A stretch of 64,000 nucleotides of DNA from the NCBI RefSeq assembly GCF_011397635.1, contig NC_064770.1, positions 30,031,098 to 30,095,097 on the forward strand, given 5' to 3'. The notes below the pieces were generated by a model. It worked only from the letters and a program-made list of their open reading frames with translations, searched no databases and was not told the origin of the DNA. Below are positions 23,814 to 41,990 of the stretch, one piece after another. How positions within the stretch are numbered: position 1 is the first letter of the stretch; the number at the start of each line of letters is the position of its first letter. The position numbers and the translations under genes were made by a program. Origin of the DNA: Epinephelus fuscoguttatus (Eukaryota; Chordata; Actinopteri; Perciformes; Serranidae).

Positions 23814-25284
23814 TTAAAAGGTGACTTCAGTATTTTCCAACCTGGACATATTGTCCCATGTTTTTGTTTCTAAGCATCTAATAAAGACAACAATCCTTGA
23901 AACAGCCGCGAAACAGGGTGCAGTGTTATCACTAAGGGCAATTGTGCACGGTTGCTTTAAGTCCATTACAAGCGTTGTTTTTTTTGCCACTGACACGCTC
24001 AGACTAAAATTCTGTGTAAGACAACATTATGGAAAGGATCCCTACAGAGAAAGACCTATCTATTCAACAATAAAGTCCTTGTTGTTTAACCAGAAACAGC
24101 CTCCAAGTTGCTATCACCACACCCACCAGAATCCATTTAAATAAACAGTAATTTAAGCACGTATAGAGCCAGCATATTTTCATCTTTAACTAACTGATTT
24201 AAGGGTTTATTTCAACCAAACCAGAGTTGGTGATTGTTGGTTTTATTTTGCCTCTGTCAACTTTGAATAAAGTGTGTTTTGTACTGATAAAATAACTGTA
24301 TATTTAAACTGAGTCTGGTGGGCTTGGTAAAAACAGTTTTGGGTCTGCTTCTTGTTTAAAAAGGATCTTACTCTAATAAAAAGGTTTTTCTCTGTAGGGA
24401 TCCTTTCTATAATGTTGTTATTCTAAGTGTCTGACAACATTATAGAAATGATCCCTACACAGAAAGACCATTTTACTGAAGAGTAAGTTCCTTGTTGTTT
24501 AACCAGAAACAGCCCAGAAATTGCTATTGCAAATCCCACAGTAATTTTATCATCCTTTTTTATCCCATGTTTTTGTTTCTAAGTGGCTACGGGTAACAAC
24601 TTTTTTTTTCTTAATTGGTCCAGTAATGAGCAAGAGTTCTGCAGCTGGCAGCAGCAAAACAGGCTGCAAGGTAATCACTCAGGACATGTTCACATTGTCT
24701 AAATATGTCCACTAAAAGTGTTTTTTTTTTGTCCCCGTGGAGAAAGACATTTTTGTTAAAGTGTAAGATCCTTTTTTTAAACAAGAAACAGACCCCAAAT
24801 TGCTTTTACCAAGCCCACCAGACTCCATTTAAATATACAGTTATTTTATCAGTGCGAAACACACTTCATTCAAAGTCGACAAAAGCAAAATAAAGCCCAC
24901 AAAGACTGTCTTGGTTCATTGTTCCACTGTTCCAACAATCACCAACTCTTGTTTCAGCAATAACAATTTCAGGGCTGTTTCTGGTTAAACAACAAGAATC
25001 TTACACTTGAATAAAAAGGTCTTTCTCTGTAGGGATCCTTTCCATAATGTCGTCAGACACTTACAATAACAATCTGAGCCTGTCAGTGGCAAAAACAAAA
25101 AGCGCTTTTAGTGGACCTACTGTATATTGATGGTGCTCAACTGCCCACAGAAGTTTGTTTTGCTACTGCTGGCTGCAGCCCTCTCGCTCAGTACTGGACC
25201 TTTTCCAAAAATTGTTGTTCCTATCAGTCACTTTGACAAAACATAGGAAAATAGGGCCCAAGTTAATATGAAGTTACCCTTTAA
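23814..25284. mobile_element. Large nested fold-back MITE array
   Basis: TTAA flanks lie at 23814-23817 and 25281-25284, with inverted ends reading AAGGTGACTTC and GAAGTTACCCTT. Inside, a block containing AAGGATCCCTACAGAGAAAG and GTTTAACCAGAAACAGCC occurs in forward orientation near 24035-24105, reversed near 24350-24410, forward again near 24430-24515, and reversed near 24980-25045. This is best read as two fold-back copies, one inserted in or fused to the other, with partial loss at the junction. No transposase frame is present. It fills the spacer between prpsap1 and cytoglobin. Confidence 0.7.
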
Positions 25285-27058
25285 GTGTCAGTGATTAGAC
25301 AAGATAATAGCAGTTAGCCTGTATGTCATTCAACTAAAGACCTGTATGCATAATCTTTGCCTTCAGTTTTTGACAGATGGGGCACCACCTGAAAAGCTAC
25401 ATTACTGCAACTGTCCACTAGATGTCATTACTCATTTGCTCCTGACCTGCAAAGTGGCGTTATGTCTCTGGATGTAGCATAATGAGATCATGGGATCTTT
25501 GTTTTTCTGAGCAGAGTGGGCTAAAGGTATAACATTATTTATATGACCCAGTCTGATTTTGCAAGTGTGGGTGCACAGACTGTAGAAACAATTACAAAGC
25601 ATTACAGAATGTGTCTGACTTCCTCTGTGGAGACATAAAGGAGCAGAGTGTGTTGATCAATCATTGACCAAGTCTCTTTGTCTGATCAATAACAACCTCA
25701 TCTGACCAGGACCAGCCACATTTAAAATCATAAACCTGTACAGTGAGAAGGAGGGGCAATACATGGACTCTGATTTTATTGCTTTTAACTGGGAGTGCCT
25801 GGGGTGGACTTGAGTAATATTCACCGAAGTTAAAATATTTACAGTGTGATCGGCTGGTATAATAAGAGGATTAAACTCTGTTGTTGGGCAAGGTGGCACA
25901 CGTTATTCTTCCGAGACATTTGAGACACAGCAATCCTGGAAATATGAGATGTGACAAGCACATGTTGTTCCCCAACATGATTGTTAATGGCATACTCTGC
26001 AGAACTCTGTCAATATTTAACATGGGTACCTACTGTACATTGATCCTCCCCATTCAGGCAGTAAATCACCTTAATCTGGCTTTTCTTGCAATATTTGATG
26101 TCTTCCCCCTGCTCTTCTGTTTGCTCTCCTTTGACAGCTAACCCACAGCTTCCTGAGTAATTGACCCCATTTGCCCGACCCAACCCTGAAACTTGATTCA
26201 AAACACTGTCTAGTTTTCAGCTGCCACAACACAAGATAAGCTCTGCCACAACAAAGGTGGAAAATGTATGCATTTGGAAAAAGTGCACTGAGAGCTGCGT
26301 GGCTCTCTTGAGGGTGTGTGCATATAATGAAAAGTGTGAAGTAATGAAAAAATGGACGCTCCTATAATCTGAATCTTGAATCTCATAGAACAAACGAAAT
26401 GAAATACGCCTGCCCTAATTCTGATGGACGTCACACTGTTTAATTTTGTGTTTCTACATTTACATCAGCAGGGCTTTGTGAGCAATTCAATATTACAGGT
26501 TAATCTCCTGGATAGTCTGGAATGGTGACGACAACCACAGAGGTAAAAGGTCAGGGTACGTGCTCCTTTATCTTATTCCAGTGTCATAATCTTACATCGC
26601 ATCCATGCTCACCCAGTGCATGTGTTATATATCTGATGCTCTTATTAGGGATTTGTTTTCTATCTCATCATGATTTCATCAAACACCACCTACAAAGGTG
26701 AGGTGGGTAGAGGGAGAAAGATGGAGGGAGAGACAGAGAGAGGGAGGGAAGGGAGAGTGTAAAAAGAGAGTACAGAGGCTCCTCCTCGTTCGCTGCGTGT
26801 GTTTCTTGTGTTTTTTCTGCCTGTTCTCCACTCACACTCTCGCTCAGCAGAGATTCAGAGGTGGAGAGCAAAGATTCTCACTGGGAAAAAAAGGGGGGGA
26901 AGGGAAAACAGATTTTCTTCCTCTCACATCAAAAAAAGAGACACAACCAAGAAATAAAGGTAGTGTTTATTTTTGAGGGTTGGGGGGGGGGGGGTACTGT
27001 CATCATCAGCCCTGCCTTCCTTCTGCACGTGCTCAGCTCTGCACAACTGTGTTCCCAG
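25285..27058. other. Cytoglobin upstream region
   Basis: No gene was recognised. A GA-rich stretch (26699-26760) and a long 5' leader precede the cytoglobin start. A CACGTG core, usable as an E-box or hypoxia element, lies at about 27026-27031, just upstream of the start codon. Confidence 0.4.
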
Positions 27059-33231
<6,173 letters not shown>

Positions 33232-33445
33232 GACTTTTAGTGTGGGTTTAGTGGACAACAATCTCCAAGAGACTTTTAAGTTTTGGGCCACGGCCTCCTA
33301 AGAGAGGAATGAATTAACTGTACTGACCTTTGAAGGGAAGTAATGTATCTAGGGACAAATACAGTTTAATATAATCTAAGATAATCATGGGCTATGGGAC
33401 ATACACTCAGAATAGAGACGGGTACTGTACCCTTTTCATTGCTAA

Positions 33446-33515
<70 letters not shown>

Positions 33516-33900
33516 CAGAGAGGGACAGGGAGTGAAAACATAAAGCTCTTACAATACTCTTGTAAAGGACCAAAATATTTAAAGGAGTGAGCAAAGAGGA
33601 AGAAAATGCAAACGTAAACCCGACAGTGGACAAGAGGTCACATTTGACTTGGATGTGCCTTCTACTGAATGTGTGGATTTGGAAACTGCCATGTAAATAT
33701 TTAACAAATATCGTGTGATGTTTCCTTTCCTCCCCTTTCTTTTACCAGTCTGTACTACTTGTGTTTACTTAACGGGATATTGAGACATTTTTACATTTTT
33801 AACAGTTAATTGTGATGATTGTACATTTTTTTTCATTATAACTCACCTTTGTATCTGTATCTAACACAATTTTGAAATAAAAATACAAAGAAAAGCCTCA
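33232..33900 (+). other. cygb1: Cytoglobin 3'UTR
   Basis: Noncoding sequence after the stop carries a long GT microsatellite (33451-33513) and ends near an AATAAA at 33876-33881. Confidence 0.55.
33451..33513. repeat. GT dinucleotide microsatellite
   Basis: About 31 perfect TG units lie in the presumed cytoglobin 3'UTR. Confidence 0.95.
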
Positions 33901-34319
33901 TTTTCACGATGTTAAATCCTTTTAAACTTATATCTGCTCTAATCTGATTCCCCTGCATGTCTGTGTTGTAATAATTAGACCTTTCCTCTGTCTCGCTTGG
34001 CCTACTGCTCCCTTCTTCTCTGCTTGAGTCAGCAGTGCTAAGTATAAGCTGCTGGAAGTCACTATTTTTACCCCCATTTATCCCACTGTGTTCCATCTTT
34101 TCATTAGATATTGTAGGAAGACTGCAGCAATTAACTGGTTTTATCAAGATATATGATCATTTGATTGGTATCTGTTAATTCTTGCGATAAAAAAAATCAG
34201 GCTACCCACAATATCGAGGTTGATTTTGCTTGCTGTGTTGACAACATGGGGGCGAGGTGGGTTGTTTTCAGAATAGAAACACACAGCATGCTCTGTTTAC
34301 CTCCTAGTCCTGCCTTGAT

Positions 34320-34350
34320 CCTGGCTAATCCTCTGAGCTAATCTCCCCAA
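34320..34350 (+). promoter_or_regulatory. prcd: Paired CRX/OTX-like sites upstream of prcd
   Basis: TAATCC at 34326-34331 and TAATCT at 34339-34344 are spaced 13 bases apart in the same direction, about 160 bases before the prcd start codon. TAATCC is the core bound by the photoreceptor factors CRX and OTX2, which fits a rod and cone disc gene. Function is inferred. Confidence 0.4.
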
Positions 34351-34494
34351 TCATGAGTGAGAGCCAAGAGGAAAGACAGGAATAGTCAGATTGTTACACC
34401 ACTTTTTGCCATTCGAGCCTTTCAATGGAAGGAAAGGTCTCAGTGCTTTGAACCATCATCGGCCTTGAGGCAGGAGGTCCTTGGGGTTAGGACC

Positions 34495-36604
34495 ATGTGT
34501 ACCACTTTGGCGGTCCTCACCACCATCGCTCTGATCCTGCGGCAGAGATTCTCCAACAAAATCAAACCGTGAGTACTGATCCAAAACAATTACTGGAATA
34601 AAATGTTGACATTTTACATTTTATATTACATTTGTATGTTTCATATGTATCATATATAGTTCTGTAGTGACATAGATCAGGTTAAATGTATATGAGCTGA
34701 GTCTCTCATCAGGAGGAGCAGAGGATGGTAGGTAGACGGACTGACACAAAACAGGTCGGGACATTCCCAGTTGTCTTTGAAGAGACACAAGCAGATATTT
34801 TTTAAACAGATTGCAAGACATATCCAGCTGTGTTTGTAGCTACAAAAGTGGGTATTTGTAAATGGACGTTCAGGACATTTCCAGCAACAAAAGCGATTAT
34901 TTTTTAAATGAGTTTGGGACATTTCTAGCCATGTTTGTAGTGACAAAAAACAGGTATTTTTTAATTACAGTTTGTGACTTTTCCAGACGTGTTCCAGTGT
35001 CAAAAGCAGGTGTTATTTCACAAGAGGTTGGAACATTTCCAGCAGTGTTTGTAGCAACAAAAGCGGGTGTTTTTACATAAGAGGTTGGAACATTTCCAGC
35101 AGTGTTTGTAGCGACAAAAGCGGGTGTTTTTACATAAGAGGTTGGAACATTTCCAGCAGTGTTTGTAGCGACAAAAGCAGGTGTTTTTACATAAGAGGTT
35201 GGAACATTTCCAGCAGTGTTTCTGGCGACAAAAGCAAGTGTTTTTCCAATTAGAGGTTGGAACATTTCCAGCAGTGTTTGAAGCAACAAAAGCGGGTGTT
35301 TTTCCATAAGAGGGTATTTTTTCACGAGACTCTGGGACATTTTCCGCAGTGACAAAAGTGGATGTTTTTAACCACAATTCAGGACATTTCCAGCCATGTT
35401 TGTAGCAATATAAACGGCTATTTTTTAATGAGAGTTTGGGACATTTTCAGCCATTTTTGCACAAACATCCTGAGTTTGGGATATTTCTAATAGTGTTTAT
35501 AGTAACAAAAGAAGGCAATTTTTAACACGTGTTTGAGACATTTACAGCTGTGTTTTTAGGGACCAAGCCAGGTATTATTTCACAAGAGGCTGGAACCTTT
35601 TACAGCCATGTTTTTCATGATCAAACCAATATTTTCAGTCAAATCATTATGTTTTCCTAACCCTACCCGAATGGTTGTTGTGCCTAAACCTAACCACACA
35701 TTACAGTGTTGTCACATACCATTTCAAATTTAAAACACATCCCCGAAATATGAAAAGTACTTGCAGAAATGTACAATGCCAACATTTATTCCGACGACTG
35801 GGTTGACTTATCATGAACCGTGACTTTTAATAGGCACTAAAGAACAGTGGTTGTTGAAAATCTGTGTGTTTTCAGTTATGAAACAGAAATAAGAGACTAG
35901 TTTTTGTCAAGATTTGGATTAAGACTGGAGTGCCTGACAAATAAGATAAATTCAAGAGCTTGAGGCCTGTGAGAAAAGTATTTTATACTTCATAAAATAA
36001 ATACATGTAAAAATGTCCACCAATACAGCAGATATGAACATACACATACACAGAAAGTGCAAGGCCATTTCATATGTGGGGGAGTGAGGGAGATAGGGTT
36101 AGACTTATCTGCATCATTGATTTGAAATCACTCCAGTGATTATTTTAGGGTACGCCTTGAGCAACAGTGTCGGATTAAGTGGCTCGATACATAACAGTGT
36201 ATTCCAGGTTTTCTTTTTTAATGGAGAGATGAATGGAGGGGAAAGCATCAGAGCTCTTGAGCTCGTGGCTGCTAATTGACTCAAAGTGCAATCTTCTCAG
36301 CCCCCCCCCCTGGCCTTGCTCAGCCACTCACACAGCAATGGCAAACAATACCAGGAGGCTACGGCACCACGGAGCATGGCAACAGCTAGCTTACACAATT
36401 ATGAGCTAATAAACACTGAAACCTCCTTTTTAAATGAGTTCCTTAACCAAACTGTTTCCAGTTAAGTGTGTTCAAGAAGACACTGTGATGATACACATGG
36501 AGCATTTAATACTGAATTCTGCTAATGTCCCGTATCACAGGCAGACAGAGGAGACAGACGTGCCATACACAAAGAGCAATGGAGCAGCAGAAACCCAAAA
36601 ATGA
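34495..36604 (+). CDS. prcd: PRCD photoreceptor disc component
   Basis: A tiny membrane protein of photoreceptor outer-segment discs, mutated in progressive rod-cone degeneration of dogs and humans. Coding exons 34495-34568 and 36541-36604 join in frame to about 45 residues. The start MCTTLAVLTTIALILRQRF closely follows human MCTTLFLLSTLAMLWRRRF: Cys2 is the known palmitoylation site, residues 3-15 form the hydrophobic anchor, and a basic RQRF segment follows. Exon 2 gives PQTEETDVPYTKSNG and ends at TGA. It is somewhat shorter than the 54-residue human protein. The upstream frame in exon 1 is open, but the conserved Met at 34495 was chosen. It lies just downstream of cytoglobin, as in human. 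Confidence 0.9.
34740..35640. repeat. 57-bp minisatellite in prcd intron 1
   Basis: A tandem array with a core of five or six close units at 35024, 35081, 35138, 35195, 35253 and 35310 (period 57, once 58). The unit begins GAGGTTGGAACATTTCCAGC and includes GCGACAAAAGCGGGTG. More diverged units spread to both sides. Because 57 is 19 codons, open frames survive on both strands, including a 152-residue minus-strand frame with the repeated peptide GNVPTSYVKTPAFVATNTA. I regard these as by-products, not genes. Confidence 0.9.
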
Positions 36605-36927
36605 CAACAGTGAACATCACAGGGTAAGGACACACAAACAATCAAGTCAGTGAAAACAGACTAAGCAAATGTACTATACAGCCACAGGGGCCTTAAAGGG
36701 GTACTCCCATGACTTTAGTACTGCACTTGCAGGCAGCAGAGGCCAAATTAGCCTGACTTTAATTGGTTAGTTTTGGTCCAAAAACTTGCAACATCCAGCT
36801 TGATAGCATTCCCTGCCTGGGAAACACCCATGTTCGCCAAGGTCCAGTTGGAAAACAAGATTTTTAGGAACACTTTTTTTTCCATGAGTCACATAGCTTC
36901 CTATAATTTTCTAAAAAGGAACGCACA

Positions 36928-37375
36928 AGTTCAAGTTCAAGAATTTTTATTATCCCCTTGGGGCAATTAGTTCCACAACTAGCAGTTATCAAAACAACAT
37001 AGAAACCAATATATGTCAAGACAGCACACACAGCAAGTCAAAACAAGTCATATAAAAGGCTAATCGCTGCGGGGACAAATGAATCCCTCAGTCTATTTGC
37101 CCTGCATCTCGGCAGCAGATATCTGCATCCGGACGGATACGACCTGAGCTCTCCATGAAGCGGGTGGTCTGGATCTGCCACCTTGTGCACATCGATGAGG
37201 TTGCTTAGGGCTGTGCCAGCAATTCTACTGCACACCCTGATAATTTCCAACAGTTTGTTCCTGTTCTCACATGTCAAAAGTCTGAACCAGCAGATGAAGT
37301 TAAAGGTTATTAAAGACTGGATAACACAAGAATGCAACACAATGTTCAGCTTTCAATTAATTAACTTTAATTATT
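36928..37375 (-). mobile_element. 5'-truncated LINE 3' end
   Basis: A minus-strand frame of 100 residues reads LITFNFICWFRLLTCENRN, then RIAGTALSNLIDVHKVADPD and LHGELRSYPSGCRYLLPRCR, ending in SFVPAAISLL. This is the C-terminal end of a fish non-LTR reverse-transcriptase protein. The 3' end (left, plus-strand reading) contains TATCCCCTTGGGGCAATT. Only the tail is present, so it is a dead-on-arrival insertion. Confidence 0.7.
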
Positions 37376-38175
37376 TTGAATAAACTACAGAATATTTTAA
37401 CTAGTGCAAAGATGGTCATCATGCACATATATAAAGTTATATTAAAATTAAAGTTTAAATTTAATATCAGTGGATATAGTCTTGGCTTTCAATGGACTTG
37501 TTTATTTCAAGAGGAATTTTCTAAAAGAACAATTTTTTTTAAACTTATCCAACTCAGACACCTGTGTCAGAGCTTTGTGACTATTTACAACCAATTTTTA
37601 TATTTCTCCCCAGAAAACTTCCTTGGGAATTATCAGGAAATAGTGGACCTGTCAGATAAAGCATTACTGCTTTTTGTTATAAAGCTGTAGTCTCATAGTC
37701 CAGGCTGAGATAACCATCACCTGTGAAGAATTCCAAGATTGGGTGATTCCGTAAAACCTCGGACTACGTTCAATCTCTCTGCTACTTCCTGCATTAGCAC
37801 TGAATACTGGCATTAGACGTAAATGGTGAGGTAGACTCGCAAGTCAGTCTTTAGACGCTTTGCTGAAGCCGGAGATCTCTGATTGTCTGGTGGCGAGACT
37901 AATGGTGAGGTGCATAATCACTGAGTCAGAGTTTATTATACCCAGATATCACAAAGTATGTCTGAAAGGACTGAACATTAAATAAACCACTAATAAAAAG
38001 CATTAGCGAAATATAAAATAATGTACAAGTGAAATAAAATAGATAAAATACCTAACACATTGCAAACAAAATATTTAGAATATTTAAAAAACTATATAAA
38101 CTGTGCAGGTGAAAAGTAAGGATTTAAGCATTTTCTTGGATTTAACAAAGCTCCTCCAGATCCACAGAAGACATT

Positions 38176-38825
38176 AGACATATGGATGGATTACTGAACA
38201 GGCTTACCGCACATGCACAGGGGCCCAAATGTCAGTCCCCCCTGACCTTCACCTGCAAAATGTCACTCAAATTAACACGTGCTGACAAGGAAGAGACTCA
38301 AAACGACAACAACGAGATGCAAAACACCCACAAAGACATGCAGAGACGCACAACAGTTACGAAAAGGGGCAAAACAACCATGAAGAGATGCAAAATGACC
38401 ATGAAGAGATGGAGAGCAGCTACAAAGAAACACAAAAAGACCACAAAGAGACATAAGCAACAACAAAGACATGCAAATCAGCTGCAAAGAGGCACAAAGT
38501 GACTCACTACGACCACGAAAGGGGGCAAAACATCCACAAAGAGACATACAGTTATCAAAAACAGATGCAAAATGACTACAAATGGGGCAAAACATTCACA
38601 GACACACACACACACACACACACAAAATAGAAAGAGAACCGAAATTACCACAAAGTGACACAAAACCACAGAGATATGTGTAACAACTACAAAGAGATGC
38701 AAAACAACAACAAAGAGAGGCTTAACAACCATCATGTGTGTGTGTCTTGCTCCTACACAGGAGAGGCGGTGGGGCTTTCTGCGTGTCTGTGCCCAGGGGC
38801 CCATTGTCTCATAATCCGTCCATGA
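38176..38825. mobile_element. Repeat element carrying a 21-bp minisatellite
   Basis: The ends are imperfect inverted repeats: TATGGATGGATTACTGAAC on the left against CATAATCCGTCCATGATA on the right, each next to GGGGCCC. The middle (about 38270-38720) is a degenerate tandem array with a period near 21 bases built on ACAAAGAGA-CACAAAA wording. Because 21 is seven codons, frames stay open on both strands (106 to 121 residues) without meaning. Confidence 0.6.
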
Positions 38826-41012
38826 TAATACAACAAATAACAAGTGACTGATCAGTGTTATTCAGATGTAAAATCAGTGGCGTTTCCCTTTAAGAATAAC
38901 TTTTGCACTTCACCTTGGACAAAAGTTATTTGAGGCGAGCCGTGTTTGTGTTTTTGGCAGTATTTTAGAAAAAAAAAATTGGGCTAATGCGAAACAGTTT
39001 TAGAGAGCAGTAGCGTTTAAAATTGATTTAGGTTGTGAATTCAAAACACTGCCAAAACTGAGAATCACAGTGGGCGACAGAGACAGGAAAACATCTAAGC
39101 AAGACAAAGAGACGTTGACAGTAACGTTGAAGTGGTGTGTGTGTGTCAGTGTGTGTGTGTGTCAGTGTGTTCGGGGAGGTTTACAGACGGGGCTCCAGAC
39201 AAGGGGAGAAAGTGGAGCAGTGGAGCATGTCACAGAGGCACAGATGCATAAAGAGCTAAGATGCCTGCCCCACATTTAGCTTTTAAGTATTCACTGCTAC
39301 GCTGCTAATGCTAAATGATTCAGAGGCAGAACAACAATCCATCATCTCTTCGGAGGGTTATTATAAATACATTACCTCCCTACAACCACACCGCTTAATG
39401 CAGCTGAAAGATCTCACTATGAAGTAATAAACTACTAAACATTGTACCTAATGCTGCACAAAGTATGCATGCAAATCCCAGGACTTTGATGTGTTTGCTT
39501 TCATTTGCTTTATCAATCATTTTTATGGAGGCAAGTGCATTTAGCTGAGTCAGGGTGATTTATTGTTTTCTGATTATTTCCCTGCAGACATGACCAGAGT
39601 AGGCCATCATCTCAAGTCTGGTGAGCGTCAGGTGAGCTCTGTCATATGTTATATTTAGAATGCACCAGAAAACAAATTGTCAAAAAAAAAAAACAACAGT
39701 ATTTACGTCACGACTTTGAAAGCTACAAACCCTGATTAGTTTTCTCTTTTGTTCTCAGCGGCATCTGCTATCAAGACTTATTTCCCTGGATGCTATGCAG
39801 AGAGATTTCCTGTAATCTTTTTTCTTGCTTTCTGTCATTGATCAGACTCTGATTTATCTGCACTTGACAGCTCACGCCAAGACTCCCACCAGGATTTAAA
39901 AAAAAAAAAAGAAAAAGAAAAAAGAAAAAGAAAAGTGGGGCTTGAAAAACAACGAGGCCTGTTTTGATCATGGCTTCCCCTATCTGTCCTGCAGACGCTC
40001 TCACCACTGGAACAAGAAACAGTGACTCCGGGGTGAATTCCAGCTCAGAAGTTGAAGCCTGACAAATGCCATGCACTGATCATGAAAATTTACAGCACTG
40101 TCACTTCAAAGTCGGGTATATGATCAGAAAGTGATAAACATGTTATGTGCCTCTGCATAAAAACAAGCAGTAATAATTTCTTTGATTTCCTGCTTTTGCT
40201 CATTTTTAAAAATAATGATCTGTGTTACATGTATGTATGTATGAGGACAGGATGAGCTGTGATGGATATTTCTTAAAGAGTAGTGTCTCTTAATATCGCA
40301 TAAGTGACCTAATTTCTTGAGAAAAAGGGGCTGAAGTCATGCATTGTAGTGTAATGTATTGCATTGTGTATGGCAGGTATATCAATTCTGTGAATCCCTT
40401 AAAGGTTTATGTTGTTCAGACAGGAGCCCAAAAATAAAGCAATGGAATGCATTTGACTTGTGTGTCATTGTGTGCTTCAGAATGCAAATGAAGGTGGTCT
40501 TTCACATGCACTAAAAATATCTGTGTTTGATTAGCTGATGACTTTTTTTTAAAAGGGTACATTTCTATTATCAAAACAAGAGAAAGCATTTATTTTCCTT
40601 TTCCTTGCAGGCTTCCGTAGTTTGAACAGTCAGTTTTGCCTCTTGACAATACATATGATTGTATTTATTTATTGTCTCCATCCTGTGCTGTGAGTAATGT
40701 CTTTTGCCCCCGAAAGAGTAAAATAAATCTTACAATTTGCATATTATTATTATTATTTGCACAAGGCTGACATTACAGCAAATGGTGTTATCCTTCAAAG
40801 TACATATGAATTTTGCCTGCACTTTTGCCTCACAATCAATTATGATCTCTAAAAACATTAAAGTTGTGTTTTTCAGCTATTTCTTCTTTGATCAAGTCAA
40901 GGAAACTATAAATAACTTCTATAGTTTCCTTGGATTAGGTAAAAGTATGAACTTCCTGCCTTGAGATCATCAGTGCGCTCTTAAAAAAAAAAAAGTCATA
41001 AATATTGATATT

Positions 41013-41990
41013 ATGGATTGATTACTGAAAAGGGCCCCACTGCCCTAAGTTGTAGTGGTCCTGACATCACCTGCAAAATATTACTCAAAGTGACACTACG
41101 AGGAGACTCAAAATAAGCACAAAGAGACGCAAAGAGAGCCACAAAGACTACAGAAAGGGGCAAACAACTACAAAGAGACACAAAGCAACTACAGAGATAC
41201 ACAAACTGACAACAAAGAGACACAAAACAAGGGGTGGGCAGATGGATACCAAAATATTGAGACTACAGATATGTTTATGTTGTGAAAATCGATCCCTGCA
41301 TCAGTAGGATTGATATCAAACCAGGGATCCGTTTCTCTCTTCTAGCTTGTACCCATTTGTATTTCAAGAGCAAAACTGTCAGTGTCAACAATGATGTACT
41401 CTTTGCTTCTCCTCTGCTGTTATGTTGTGTGCACTTAAATCAACATGCATAAACAACTTATGTATCGTGCGTATGCAGCACACAACCTGACTATTTAATC
41501 CAACGCATGATTGCAATGATGCCTGACCGAGGGAGGAAAAAAACCATGGGAAAGAGAATGTGGTGCTGCAACAACAAGGAGGAAGGAGGAGGGAATGCAG
41601 CATCAAGACCCCGAACACAGAAACAGACTTCACTGGCAGAGTCTTTTCAGAGAGGCTCAGGCAAGAAACATCCAGGTAGTTGTAAAATTAACATTTTAGT
41701 CAAACCAGATCTTCAGCCTCTTCACCTCAAACTGTAATTTTTCATCATAAGCTGTTCAGTAGTTTCCGTATCAGTATTGGTATCGATATTTCATGATTCT
41801 GGCTTTGCATTACATGACATCAGATCAAAACTACATTTTGTGGTTATCGTTCACCCTATACAAAACCACAGAGAGAAGCACAATGACTACAAAAACAAGC
41901 AAAATGACAAGTAAAGGAGGTAAACAACAGTGTCTGTGTGTCTTGCTGCTATGTGGGGAAAGTGGTGGTGCCTTTTGTATATTTGAGGCT
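41013..41990. mobile_element. Second copy of the minisatellite element, interrupted
   Basis: The left end TATGGATTGATTACTGAAAA and the following GGGCCCC and CACCTGCAAAATATTACTC match the element at 38176. The 21-bp CAAAGAGACACAAA array runs 41095-41230, stops, and resumes at about 41868-41930, followed by TGTGTCTTGCTGCTATGTGG as in the first copy. The 41232-41866 segment between them looks like an insertion; its ends (GGGGTGGGCAGATGGATACC and GTATCGATATTTCATG) hint at a hAT-type MITE. Confidence 0.5.

Larger units (their letters stand above)
36605..40455 (+). other. prcd: Probable prcd 3'UTR exons and introns
   Basis: After the prcd stop there is a donor (GTAAGG at 36624), then a possible 33-nt exon 39588-39620 with acceptor and GTGAGC donor, then an exon from 39759 to a poly(A) signal AATAAA at 40433-40438 followed by GT-rich sequence. 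Splice sites are good, but the joining is inferred. The introns hold a LINE fragment and a minisatellite element. Confidence 0.4.

Noticed and set aside
26698-27058. Extended N-terminus of cytoglobin in the upstream open frame
   Set aside because: The open frame is low-complexity GA-rich leader; the start MERMQGEGEV matches the family start.
34897-35377. Two minus-strand frames of 152 and 119 residues with a repeated peptide
   Set aside because: They are translations of a 57-bp minisatellite whose period is a multiple of three; no splice or start context supports a gene.
34740-35640. CRISPR-like array
   Set aside because: Whole units repeat without unique spacers, and the genome is a vertebrate; this is a minisatellite.
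38182-38843. Frames of 106, 107 and 121 residues on both strands
   Set aside because: They come from a 21-bp tandem array inside a repeat element, so openness is expected by periodicity.
41507-41737. Small basic frame MIAMMPDRGRKKTMGKRMW as a zinc-finger gene
   Set aside because: It lies in a MITE-like insertion, has no complete Cys-His motif and no splice context.
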